Source: Penicillus capitatus (taxonomy: Eukaryota > Chlorophyta). From it: a stretch of DNA of 64,000 nt. Every line of letters starts with the position of its first letter. Position 1 is the stretch's first letter. The notes below the pieces were generated by a model that was given only the letters and a program-made list of their open reading frames with translations, did not search any database and was not told the origin of the DNA. Position numbers and translations under genes: made by a program. Below are positions 1-9,634 of this stretch, piece by piece. The DNA lies in the NCBI GenBank assembly GCA_965649825.1, contig OZ287696.1:310001-374000 (forward strand), given 5' to 3'.

Positions 1-811
1 ACACTGCCTTTGTCATTCTGAAGAGACAGGACTGCGGAATGCTACAGTCGTTGCCTCAGCGGCTCCAGACACAGGTCCGTGATGTCATCACACTTCTTCC
101 CTCTCTCAATCACAACGACGTCGTCATTCAGATTCAGAAAGTTATCATCCAGTATATCATGGGCACAGACATGTTCATTCACGAAGAGCTTGTTTCGGAG
201 CTCCTTCCGCTGGAACTCCCCAAAGTACTGCGTGCCTCCCTGCAGTGATCCAACTTTCACGACATGTGTATACAGGCCAATGAGAATGAGAATCATCCGA
301 TTGAGTGCCCAGAGCACATCCCTACACTTTTGGGAAAATCTGTTTTGCATGCATCAGATTTGTCCAACCCTGTTCGATCCTTCGAAGTGGATTACTTCAT
401 GGCTGAAAGGGTCAAGGATGAATTCAGGTAAAGACAAAGACAGGTATGCTATTGAACATCCGATGCTGCATGGGTGTCATTCCAGGAATCAAATCGTACG
501 GGAGAAAGAACTGGGGCTGCCCACATCACCCTGCATGGATATTCAGACCGAAGCCGAGAAGTATGAAGCCGAAGTCAACTTCATTAATAATTTTGTAAAA
601 CCTCTTTGGGGTGATCGTCCTTTCCTCTCTCACTCAATGCAATGTGTGATGTGCAGAACAACTGGCTCGAATTTTTCCTTCTTTGGAATGCTGTGTTCGT
701 CAAATGAAAGCAAACGGGGATCAATTTGCACAACTTGCAGAAAGGGCGAGGCGTAATGAAGCATCCACGGCTGTCGATTATGGAACTCTCACCCAGACCT
801 CTGATAAATAG
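1..811 (+). CDS. 3',5'-cyclic nucleotide phosphodiesterase, C-terminal part (cut by window edge)
   Basis: Hydrolyses cAMP and/or cGMP; only the C-terminal half of the catalytic HD domain lies in the window. Exons 1-224, 276-427, 486-610, 657-811, joined by introns of 51, 58 and 46 bp that keep the frame. The PDEase_I landmarks are in order: the ...IMGTDMFIH helix (family ATDM..H), the metal-ligand Asp in SVLHASDLSNPVR, then LPTSPCMD (family LPVSPLMDR), FINNFVKPLW, and the last helix LARIFPSLECCVRQM. The stop TAG is at 809-811. The 5' part, including the HNxxH motif and any regulatory domain, is upstream, so the PDE subfamily cannot be named. Continuous family match across three splice junctions supports the splice model. 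No neighbour suggests a pathway. Confidence 0.85.
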
Positions 812-1272
812 GGGCCCTTTCTGAATCCTTTAGTTTATCATAAATTTATTGCTGCAGTCGGACGAGAATCAAAAGTTTCATTCTTCGAATGGCATCAGTG
901 TTTCTGTCATCTTCTGCATCTGATGCTAACTGACGGCAGAAAGAATTTATTTGCCTCAACCGTTCAGGAACAGACACTGCAAAACATAGATCACTTATCT
1001 CTGCTCACAATTGTCAATCAATGTAATGAATGTACTGTCTGTACCTTCTAGTTGATGCATCGTCCCTTTACAAACGCACACACACAAAATGAATACGATT
1101 CCTCTTTGCGTTCTCTCTGACATGATGCATTTGCTTAACGAATACCGACGCTGGTAGATTGTTCCATCTTTCGACCAGTGAGTGCCTCGTAACTATGCGA
1201 GAGTGAAGATTGTTTTTGGGGTAGCAAAAAAATCGTGTTCGCTGCAATGAATTTTGACTTTGTCGTTGACAT
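812..1272. other. Intergenic stretch; weak RT-tail-like reading on the minus strand
   Basis: 460 bp without a convincing gene. It presumably holds the 3' end of the phosphodiesterase transcript; an AT-rich TTTATCATAAATTTATT stretch lies near 834-850. A minus-strand reading (1068-1328) vaguely resembles the tail of non-LTR reverse transcriptases and is treated under findings, not called as a gene. No tRNA, repeat array or conserved element was seen. Confidence 0.5.
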
Positions 1273-1683
1273 TCAACTAGCGAAGATGCCTTGGCGTTTA
1301 AAGGGAACCAAGGTGACGTCATTGTCACTCTTCTCGATCCATGCGTCGCATGATCCGCTTTTCGCGCCGGCTTTATTGTCTCGTAAGGTCACAGTTGCGC
1401 CAAAAGTGTGACGTGGGAAGTCGTCTCTCGGATTTGGTGTCCGCAGGGCCGATGTCTGTACACCAGAAATTGCAAAATCTCCGCGTTCCACTAGCGTCTC
1501 GAATAAAGACGCCTCGTCGTTCTGACAGTCGCCGTTAGTGGACAAATTGAAAAGGCGCCGCGACTCGCAGCCGATGAGAGCAGATGAAGGCATCGTCAAT
1601 GGCGAAAAGCTGTCGAAACGCGCAGATATGATGAGATACAGACGAGGAGAGATGCGGAAATAGGTGCTGGCGCATCGACGCAA
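1273..1683 (-). CDS. Small hypothetical protein (136 aa)
   Basis: Open minus-strand frame of 136 codons lying 32 bp downstream of the PsbP-protein stop. It could start at codon 1 (1683) or at an internal Met about 30 residues in, before SSALIGCES. The protein is polar with no recognised domain, signal peptide or membrane segment. Antisense frames in the same place are shorter. It may be a short real gene, the 3' UTR of the PsbP gene, or chance; composition alone cannot decide. No function is proposed. Confidence 0.25.
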   Translation of the reverse strand: MRRCASTYFRISPRLYLIISARFDSFSPLTMPSSALIGCESRRLFNLSTNGDCQNDEASLFETLVERGDFAISGVQTSALRTPNPRDDFPRHTFGATVTLRDNKAGAKSGSCDAWIEKSDNDVTLVPFKRQGIFAS

Positions 1684-1715
1684 TTGTGTGCGACGAAAGT
1701 CTGCCTCATCGGCTG

Positions 1716-2520
1716 TCAGAGAACGACAAATGATGTGACAGCTCGTTTCAGGGACTCAAAGTCGTCCAAACCATCTATCTTGCACTGGCCATTGACAATG
1801 AAGAGCCGAAAGTCGTTAATCGTCACACCTGGCACACCATGCAATAGTGTGATAAAAGTGAGAACTGACCTGTAACGATGCGTTTTGTTCCTCGAGTCGT
1901 ACGGAGTTCATAGACGTAAATGTCATATAGAACATCCTGCTTAATGACCTCACTCTTCTGTTCCAGGAGTTGTAGATCGAGAAAACCATCCTTCAGAAAG
2001 AGCCCTAGTTCTTTGCTTTTTAGTTTCTGCTCACCTTCTGTCGTTCAACATTGAACAGCCGTTCTCCAATCTCCTCCAAGGATCCAAACTTCTCAAGTGA
2101 TACGACCTTCACTGGATTGATGGTGATGCCGAGATTGCTTGAGCTTCGCCGACGGTTTTTAAAGAGAACCTCTGCTCCTGGCTTTACGGATTGAATCCAA
2201 GATGAAGGGACTGAGATTTCGTAACGATTTCGAGGATCTTTGTACAAACGGACGCCGTCTTCGGACTCTGCCTCCGAAGCTATAGCTGTCTGATCGCTCT
2301 GCAATGAATGGAACCAGATCCCTCCTGAGGCAACGAGGCACTCCCTTCTTGTCCGTCCACTTTGTCCGTCCTCGTTGGATCTGTTACTGCTAGAGACAGG
2401 TCGCTGACGAAGTCCAGTCATATCACTCTTTTCATGCCATTCCTGTCGAAAGGCGTTGCCAGAAATCCACGAAGATCGATCCAGAGACGGGACGCATCTG
2501 ATCGATCGGCGGGTCAGCAT
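1716..2520 (-). CDS. PsbP domain-containing protein, thylakoid-lumen type
   Basis: Member of the PsbP/PPD family; relatives sit on the lumenal side of thylakoids and assist photosystem assembly or stability. Exons 2035-2520, 1870-1990, 1716-1828 (introns 44 and 41 bp). The domain starts at RLYKDPRNRYEISVPSSW, continues through NLGITINPVKVVSLEKFGS and the REST-like strand RGTKRIVTGVTINDFRLF, and ends with SLKRAVTSFVVL, as in PPD proteins. Upstream of the domain, an RTRRE motif followed by a small-residue hydrophobic stretch fits a lumen-transfer signal, so the N-terminus looks bipartite. The frame is open to 2601; I chose the Met at 2520, which leaves 49 bp to the opposite gene, but 2571 or 2601 are possible. 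Which PPD subclass it is cannot be told. It is one of the clearest signs that the organism has a photosynthetic-type plastid. Confidence 0.7.
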
Positions 2521-2569
2521 CGCGAATGATCCAAAGACATTGATTGCGTCACGAGGGAAAGATTGGTGC

Positions 2570-3448
2570 ATGAAGATGAAAACCTTCGGTACACATACCA
2601 CAGCGCCTTCTTTGGGGAGTCGCTCTTCTGATTGCTTTCGTTTGTTGCCGCCTCGGCAGAAACGGACTCCTCTGCGACGTAAGAGATTGCAAACAGATCG
2701 AAGCGAGAGCTCGTCGTGATCTTCAGGGCAGACTCTAATCGTCGCGGAAGGCGATCAGAACAAGAGGGATGTGTTCGACGAATTCGAGAGATGGAGGCGG
2801 AATACGCGTATGAAGTGGAGACTGAAGAAGTTTGAATGGATTGACAAAATGGAAAAGAAACGAGCAGAATTCAAGTGCTTCTCACACATTTGTTTAAGAA
2901 GCATAAGGGAACATCTGCTCTGATGACAGACAGAAGCCCTTAGTGCAAGCATTCGATCGAAAGATGGCCCGGCTGCGTGCGACTCTCGATCCCCTGTTCA
3001 GATCTTGGACGTGGCTTCTGGATAGGAAGTCTGACTTTACGCTAGGGTGCATCGATGCACTCAACCACTCACTCTTCCGAACAATGTTCTCACACTTTTA
3101 GAATGATGGAGTTTGTGGGCGAAGAGGTCAAGGCTCGATGGAAATGGTCCGTCAAATACGAGAGGGAAATCGAGTTCTGGAAAGAATCGATCGGCTACTT
3201 GCAACGTACAATCTGTCGCACGTGTATACGACTGCAGAACACAACGTCCGTTTGTGTGTTTGGCAGATATGTTTTTCACAGTGGTATTACTGGCGTTTAT
3301 TCCTCCATCGTTTGTGCGCGGCATATTGATTCCGATGGTGATGGGCTATTTCATGCATGCGAGTTTTTGGTTATCGCCTCAGGCAGTAACCGTCTATCTC
3401 ACTTTTCCGTTAAGATACGGGCCTGGATATCCTTTCCCTTTTTTCTGA
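2570..3448 (+). CDS. Unknown basic protein with C-terminal membrane hairpin (219 aa)
   Basis: Not recognised. Best model: exons 2570-2678, 2727-2874, 2930-3046, 3102-3205, 3267-3448, with introns of 48-61 bp, all joining in phase. The N-terminal 150 residues are basic and Trp/Arg/Lys-rich (RRNTRMKWRLKKFEWIDKM, ARWKWSVKYEREIEFWKES). The last 55 residues are hydrophobic (HMFFTVVLLAFIPPSFVRG, then MVMGYFMHASFWL) and end GPGYPFPFF. The first exon lacks family support and overlaps the 5' region of the divergent PsbP gene, so the start is uncertain. An alternative last exon in another frame would end at 3492 and lack the hydrophobic segment. Its coding end runs 39 bp into the opposite-strand amidase gene. 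With a PsbP neighbour head-to-head, a plastid role is imaginable but unproven. Confidence 0.5.
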
Positions 3449-4660
3449 GAAGGTTTGCAAGAAAGGAGCGCGATGCTGGTGGAGAGGCATAGATGTCCTC
3501 CTTTGTCTTAGTTCTTTGAGATCGATTTCCAAAACACCAATCTCGTTGTCCTCTGTTCCCAAATCGAACAAGACCTCTCCTAAGAGAAAGTGTGATGCCT
3601 ATGGGGACAATGTGTGACGCACCCCATGGATTTATCGCCATGGTGTGACCATAGCTCTCACGCCTGTCGTTGTGACGGTTCGTTTGTGCAGCAGCGATGA
3701 TATAGCACTGGGTTTCGATCGCCCTAGCTCTGAGCAGCACCTCCCAGTGCGCCTTGCCTGTTGGCACCGTAAAAGCAGATGGCACCTGAGAAAGAGCATC
3801 GACTGACAGAACAGACACCAATGATGGACAAACGAGTAAAACGTCTGCGTGTTGATCAAATCTCAACATCTGGTAGATGTGTGGAAATCGAAGATCATAA
3901 CATACGGTCAGTCCGAGTCTGCCAACGTCACTCTCGCAACATACCACTTGGTCGCCTGCCTTTGTAAACGAGCCCTCGTCTAAGTGGACATCGTTATCGG
4001 GATCCTCGAATGTGAAAAGATGGATCTTCCTGTAGCAAGCGACCACATTTCCCAGGGCATTCACGACAACATGCGTGTTAAACAGATGGCGATCATCCGG
4101 TCCCTTCTCCTGTAAAAGACAGCTGTCGTACAGGAGATGATAAAATGAATGCGGAGAGAGAATGTGTGATATGGAGACGGCTCGTCGAGAGTGTTGAGAA
4201 AAACGATCGTTGTTCTGACGCATGTGTCTGTCGTGTACTGTCCGTCGAGAATTAGTTACCTGAAATCCGCCCAGGGACAACCAAAGGCCCATTTCTTTGG
4301 CCAAATCGCGATAGCGTTGCAACGTCGGGCCGTTCAGATCTTCACTTATGGCCAACTGTAGAGCAGAGGTGGCATCGAAGCGACGGCTCAAAGACGCACC
4401 GATTCGGCAGCACTTGTTCCGATAAAGGAGAAGCCCTCTGGCAGAGCGAGGAGCGTACACTCCTGCCGCTTCGCCTTCTTTGCCAGCAGACGCACTTTCT
4501 CAAAGTTTTTCGATGGATCGTCGCCGGAACACATCTGCCCGACGGCCACTCTTTTCGCACGAGGCGTCGTGACACTCATGGCTCGGATGCTCCTTATAAG
4601 CGTCGTCCGCACAGACGTAATTCCGTGTCGCATTCGAAGGCTGACGCGATTCATCAGCAT
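3410..4660 (-). CDS. NIT1: Deaminated glutathione amidase, NIT1-type nitrilase family
   Basis: Carbon-nitrogen hydrolase that, in NIT1, repairs deaminated glutathione by hydrolysing its amide. Exons 4400-4660, 4260-4355, 3834-4109, 3623-3785, 3410-3579; introns 44, 150, 48 and 43 bp; 321 aa. The Glu-Lys-Cys triad is visible: LPEGFSF (Glu), CYRKIHLF (Lys), LTVCYDLRFP (nucleophile Cys). The NIT1 signatures HWEVLLRARAIETQCYIIAA and RRESYGHTMAINPWG are present, and the tail SMPLHQHR matches the family end. The first Met (4660) gives an Arg-rich leader that could be mitochondrial; an inner Met before SVTTPRAKR is an alternative cytosolic start. Its ATG lies 35 bp from the divergent BRAP start, so the pair probably shares a bidirectional promoter. 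Confidence 0.9.
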
Positions 4661-4695
4661 TGCATGAGCATTTGAGCAAGGTCCTCGTTCGACAG

Positions 4696-6318
4696 ATGTT
4701 TAGTATCAAGGTGGAGGTGAACGAACAATCAAGAGAAGGAGCTTATTGCAGTACGGACGGCGACGGCGAAACCGACGCCGAAGAAATGGACCGTCTGCGT
4801 GAAACTGTCGATTTCAGTGTCGGCAATCAACGCGTCGAACATATCACTGGTGCCATACACCTTTACAAACGAACAGAATCCGATGAGGCATGTCTCTCTG
4901 CTCTCTCGTCTACGAGACTCCTTGTGTCGTCGTTGCAGGAAACGAAAGCCGTTTCGAGTCAGGTCTGTGTTCTCTCTGTGCCAGCTGACGTCGGCGTTCA
5001 GGAATTCAGCCGTCTTTGCGGACCGCACCTCAAGTCCGTCAAGGAGATGCGCTTTCTTCGGAGGGAGAACTCGAGAACGTCGACTTATATGGTCTGGATG
5101 CGATTCCACGACGAAAATTTGGCTGGCAGTTTTGTGGAAGAACACAATGGCCGTCCATTCTGCGCTTTCGAAAAGGAAGTTGTATGGAAGCTGCTGTACG
5201 TTGATCGACTCGAGTATTCGAGGGATCCTGGCCCGTCACCAGGCGAGACGGAACTCCCAACATGCCCCGTCTGTCTCGAGAGACTCGACGAGAGCGTCAG
5301 TGGGGTTGTTGTCACGGTTGGCCTTCCCTCTAACGTCTCTCCATATGAGATCCTGTCACTGTAGGTCTGCAATCACGTGTTCCACAATGAGTGTTTGATG
5401 AAATGGGGAGATACGTCGTGCCCCGTTTGTCGCTATTACATGCAAGCGCCTTCTCGGACGTCGTGCAGCAATTGCGGCGTAACGGAGGACTTGTGGATCT
5501 GTTTGATCTGTGGCCACGTCGGCTGCGGTCGGTATAAGAGCAAGCACGCGATCGATCACTGGAAAGAGACCCATCACTGCTATGCGCTGGAGGTCGAGTC
5601 GCAACGCGTATGGGATTACGTGGGCGATGGCTATGTACATCGACTGGTGCAGACAAAATCGTGCAAGGGATTGGTGGAAGTTCCATCCCCAGCCGAGTGT
5701 TCCGGATCGCGTTCTGACGGCCACTCAGGGGGAGCAAATGAGAAGGTCGATTACGATAGAGACGAAGCCATCGTGGCCAGCAAGATCGATGCCGTTGCCT
5801 TTGAGTATAATCATTTGCTGTCCGCCCAACTGGAGAGTCAGCGACTTTATTTCGAAGGCATCCTGTTGCAGAATAGAGTCGATTCGGATGCTCGAGCAGC
5901 GACGCTGCAAGAGCAAATGGACGAAGTATCGCAGGACTTAGCCAAGGCACGAGATGAGGCGAAGGAAGCCGCGAAGCAGAAGAAAGCGTCCGCCAAGAAA
6001 GCATCGGACTTCGCAGAGAAGGCTCGCAAAGTGGAGGAGGAGAAGGAATTTCTGCGACAGCTGAACGACACGCTGATTTCGAATCAGAAGCAATGGAAGG
6101 AGAAGACGGAGAAACTGGAAGCCACCATCACCGCCACTTCCGCCGCGAAGGACGCAAAGATTCTGGAATTGGAAGAACAGGTCCGCGATCTCATTGTCTT
6201 CATCGAAGCACAGAAGACAGTGGAGGGCGGCGAACTCGAAGGGGGTACCGTGGTTGCCGCGGAACCGGAGAGGCGTCGGGAGACAAGACCATCGCGGAGC
6301 AGACGGTCGAGGCGGTAA
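4696..6318 (+). CDS. BRAP: BRAP-type RING E3 ubiquitin ligase (BRCA1-associated protein, IMP)
   Basis: Cytosolic E3 ligase family that modulates Ras/MAPK signalling in animals. Exons 4696-5316 and 5365-6318, one 48-bp intron with a CTAAC branch site; 524 aa. Domains in order: BRAP2/RRM-like N-terminus (GNQRVEHITGAIHLYK, then a VPADVGVQEF strand); RING finger split by the intron (CPVCLERLDESVSG then VCNHVFHNECLMKW..CPVC); UBP-type zinc finger (CSNCGVTEDLWICLICGHVG, HAIDHWKETHHCYALE); long coiled coil rich in Glu/Lys from about residue 330. The start at 4696 (MFSIKVEV) is preferred over an in-frame Met 12 codons upstream because it matches the family N-terminus. Its stop is only 29 bp from the opposite-strand BBS4 stop. 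Confidence 0.92.
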
Positions 6319-6347
6319 AGACATGTTAAACACAATGAATGCGTCCG

Positions 6348-7934
6348 TCATATGTGCCCTCGCGCGTGCCCTTCGAGCAATTCCTCGAGCCGTGTCATCT
6401 CGGGCCACTGCGGATGACGGACGTCTCGCATGGCAGTGTACTTCGACAAGTGCCTTTTAGCTTCCTCGACGTCTCTTGCGTTCCACAATGTCACGGCTGA
6501 GTGACAGACGCACTCGAGTGAATGAACATTGAAGGATATGTGGAATGCTCACCGAGATGGAGATGCGTCTCGGCATTGTCTTCAAGTTTGAGGGCATTGC
6601 GGAAAGCTTGTTTTGCGTTTCCTGTGTCGCCGAGTGTAGACAGCGCCACGCCCAGCCATGTCCACGTCTGTGAACGCCTTTTGTCGAGAGCGGCTGCGGA
6701 TTTAAGATGAACGATGGCAAGTGAGCCGTGTCCTGCTCGCAGATGACAGCAGCCCATATTGAAATGGATTCTCCAATCGAATGGATCCAGCTCCACCGCT
6801 TGCTCCAAGCATCCAACCGCCTCGTCGTATCGCTGGAGAGAACAGCTTTTGTGCGAATGCGAATGTGGGTGATACCTCTTTCAGCATGAGGCACAGGGCG
6901 AGGTTGTTCCATACTTCAGACGATTCTGCTGATCGCATTAGATGACGATGGCTGCAACAAAAAGGATCGGATACGAGTCTGCACGTCTGATATCCTTACG
7001 CATCGAGGGCATCATCCACAGCGCCTTTCTCTTGTTTAAGGCACGAAAGTGTTGCCGCGGCTTTGTTGTCGAGTCCGACGGTCGCCTGTGCATCGGAGAG
7101 ACTGCGAAACGCCGCCTTCTCGTTTCCACTTCTGCGCAAGAAACATGCCGTGTCAAGATGGCCATACAGCGTTCACCTGAGATGTAGCAGGCCGAGCGTC
7201 GACAGCTGCTCCGACGAAGGACCGCAGAGGCGAATGCCTTCGAGAGAGATGCCGATTGCCGCCTCAATATCTCCCCTTTTCGCATGCTCTTTGCTCATGC
7301 CGACGAAAGCTGCTGTCGTCGGCTGGGCCGCAGCCGAACGTCGAAAGCAGTCCAGAGCCCTTTCCGCCTAAAAAATGCAGCAAAGGCAACGGATGTCTTA
7401 AGTGGTGCACTTTGACACCTTGTCAAGGGCGGAATAGCAACGTCCCATATTGCACAGGTCGCCACTTTCTATACATCCCTTTCGTCCAATGTCTTTATAC
7501 GCTTTCAGCGCTTCACTGTGCCGCCCGAGCAACAGAAGTGTTTGCGCTACCTGAGAGATCTTCAGCTTAACGTGGAGAAAGAAACAGAAGTGCACTTCTC
7601 TCAAACTGTCGGTATCGCTCTCAGAAATGGCCCGTGCTTCTTCGAAGCACACCAAGGATTCCTCGATATGGCCTGCACATCCATGACGTGCCGAGAATCT
7701 CATTTCTGTCTTGACCTTGTTGTCTCAGAATGCGTCCCTTGAGTCGAAGCGGGTAGACGTCGCGTTGGCGACGTCCTACTGAACGGCGAAGTGCCCCTTC
7801 GATGTGTTTCAGACATTCGTCCGCGTCCTGTCACGCCTCGCCGATATGCACTCTTCAGTGATGCGTGATCTAGGAGGCCCTACCCCCGAGACAAAGATCT
7901 GGTAAAGTTCGTGGTTGGCGAGTGTCGTCGACAT
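6348..7934 (-). CDS. BBS4: BBSome subunit BBS4 (TPR protein)
   Basis: Part of the BBSome coat that moves membrane proteins in and out of cilia. Nine exons: 7884-7934, 7716-7827, 7596-7672, 7419-7550, 7177-7367, 7000-7131, 6876-6951, 6553-6832, 6348-6496; introns 43-56 bp; 399 aa. TPR units follow the animal protein in order: YPLRLKGRILRQQGHIEESL, VAQTLLLLGRHSEALKAYKD, LSTLGLLHLRSGNEKAAFRS, SSEVWNNLALCLMLKERYDE, LDPFDWRIHFNMGCCHLRAG, and TWLGVALSTLGDTGNAKQAF. It is shorter than human BBS4 mainly at both ends; the low-complexity tail is absent. The start ATG at 7934 gives a short first exon (MSTTLANHELYQIFVSG) joining directly to the first repeat. It implies the organism builds cilia. The 3' end faces BRAP tail to tail. 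Confidence 0.88.
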
Positions 7935-8025
7935 GGTCAAGGGGTCATCATCACTCCGTTACGGATTAACAGTCAACAATACATGTCTTGTCTCCATGGT
8001 CGCCTTCTGTGAGATGGCTCACGTA

Positions 8026-9533
8026 TCAAATGTACAGCAAGGCCATCTCTTGAACAGCGGCTTCCTCTGACACACCGTTTGATGTCTGATACCTCTCTTC
8101 TCTGCGCTGCATTTCTCGTTGGCGTTTTGACTCCACAATCTTACAACATTTCTTGTATGGCTTTCTGCTCCCACATGGACACGGCTTGTTGTTTGCAGGC
8201 TTTTTCTTCTCGATGATCACCGGATCTTGACGCAGTACTTTGTTCCCGCCTGCGAATCGGGAAGCTTGACACACGTGCAAGCAAAGGCAGAGCCACTTGG
8301 GAATTCCTCTTCCGTGTCAGGTGACGGAATGCATGTCTCAGATGTGGTGTCTTCTTCGCTGGCACTACAATCAAACGCCAGTGGATTGTTCTCGTCTTCG
8401 GCCAGGAAGGCAGCCTTCTCGGTGAGACAGTCGTTCTCCGTCATCCATGCAATCACACGCTCGATCACTTCATTGACATTGCCATCACACTCCTGAACAG
8501 CAGCGTCACGTAATTGGCGACTTTGGGGCAGACCCACAGAGAGGTAGGTATGAATGAGCCCGTCGTTGTGACATCCCGTTTCTTCCATGATCCGCTTCTC
8601 ATCTTTCCAACTCCAGTTTTGACTAAAGAAAACGATCGAACACGGGTTTCCCATACCAAAATGTGTAAGACGTGTTTGGCTGTGCGCTGGCACAGTTGCC
8701 ATTGAGTACAATGGGCTCCGGAGGTCCATGCGTATAGTCACGTGCTTTTCGGACACTGTTGTAGTGCTCCCCTCCGTGATACGAGATGTGAATGCGTTTC
8801 TGGCTCTGCACAGGTCACACTTTGTGATGTGACTGCTCGTTCTCCCGGTACCAACCTCTGGATGCTTGTTACATAAACACTGCAGCTTGTCGTTGTCGAT
8901 TTGGTAAATACAAATATCCACTTCAAAGCACAGAGAAGCCGCATGTACCTCGAAATCGCCAGCCCAATGACCTGTCTAATCACCAAAACCTTTCATTCCC
9001 GAAAAAGAGTGAGATCACACTTGTCGCATGTCTGAGATATAGGACTCGAATGTCTCGTTCTCCTCCAAACACGGTTCCACAAAAAGCTCAAACAATGCTC
9101 GATGCTCTTCCATAAACATCATCACTTGCTCGCGTATCATCAGGTGATCCTCGTCATGCCCCTGTGAGCATGCCATCTCACACTCGGCACCCTTCATGCG
9201 TCGTGGTAGACATAGAGTTGGTCTCCCAATGAACGAAAGAAACAGTTGCCATCTGCTGGCATGTACTTCACTCTGAGACCCATCTTGTAAAGCTCGTCTT
9301 CGATTTCGGGCCCTCTGGGTTTCTTGATGTGACCCCTCTTTCCTTTAACCCGCTCTGGGTCTTTCGTCGTCGTAGAGCCCGATGCTTTGCCTTTCGCTGC
9401 TTTGTTGGACTGAGCTCAAAGAGTGCCTTTCTAGATGATGTTTGCCAACAGAGTGGCGGACTTGTTTTCTGGAGTCTTTGCATTTGGCCTTTTTGCTGCC
9501 GTTCTTTTGCTGCCCTTTCTTTTTTAAAGTCAT
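8026..9533 (-). CDS. OTU-family deubiquitinase with UBA and SEC-C motif (OTU7/OTUD3-like)
   Basis: Cysteine protease that removes ubiquitin. Exons 9462-9533, 9212-9409, 9021-9161, 8856-8975, 8657-8805, 8538-8610, 8297-8492, 8026-8249; introns 45-52 bp; 390 aa. Layout: Lys-rich start MTLKKKGQQKNGSKK; OTU domain with catalytic Asp/Cys in MPADGNCFFRSLGDQLY, helix FELFVEPCLEENETFESY, GHWAGDFEVHAASLCFEV, and catalytic His in ISYHGGEHYNSVR; UBA-like segment ending ECDGNVNEVIERVIAWM; acidic linker; SEC-C zinc motif NKPCPCGSRKPYKKCC near the C-terminus. This OTU plus SEC-C arrangement is known from the plant OTU7 group, so it fits a plastid-bearing lineage. The intron at 8611-8656 has an alternative acceptor 12 bp upstream in transcript order that also keeps frame. 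Confidence 0.85.
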
Positions 9534-9634
9534 GGAGACAGTGCTGCAGCTTCACTCCGTTCGAAACGTCTCATCAGCGGCGCTGCGCAGATAAGACGTC
9601 ATTCGCTGTCGTTGTCGTACACTGCCTTTCCAAT

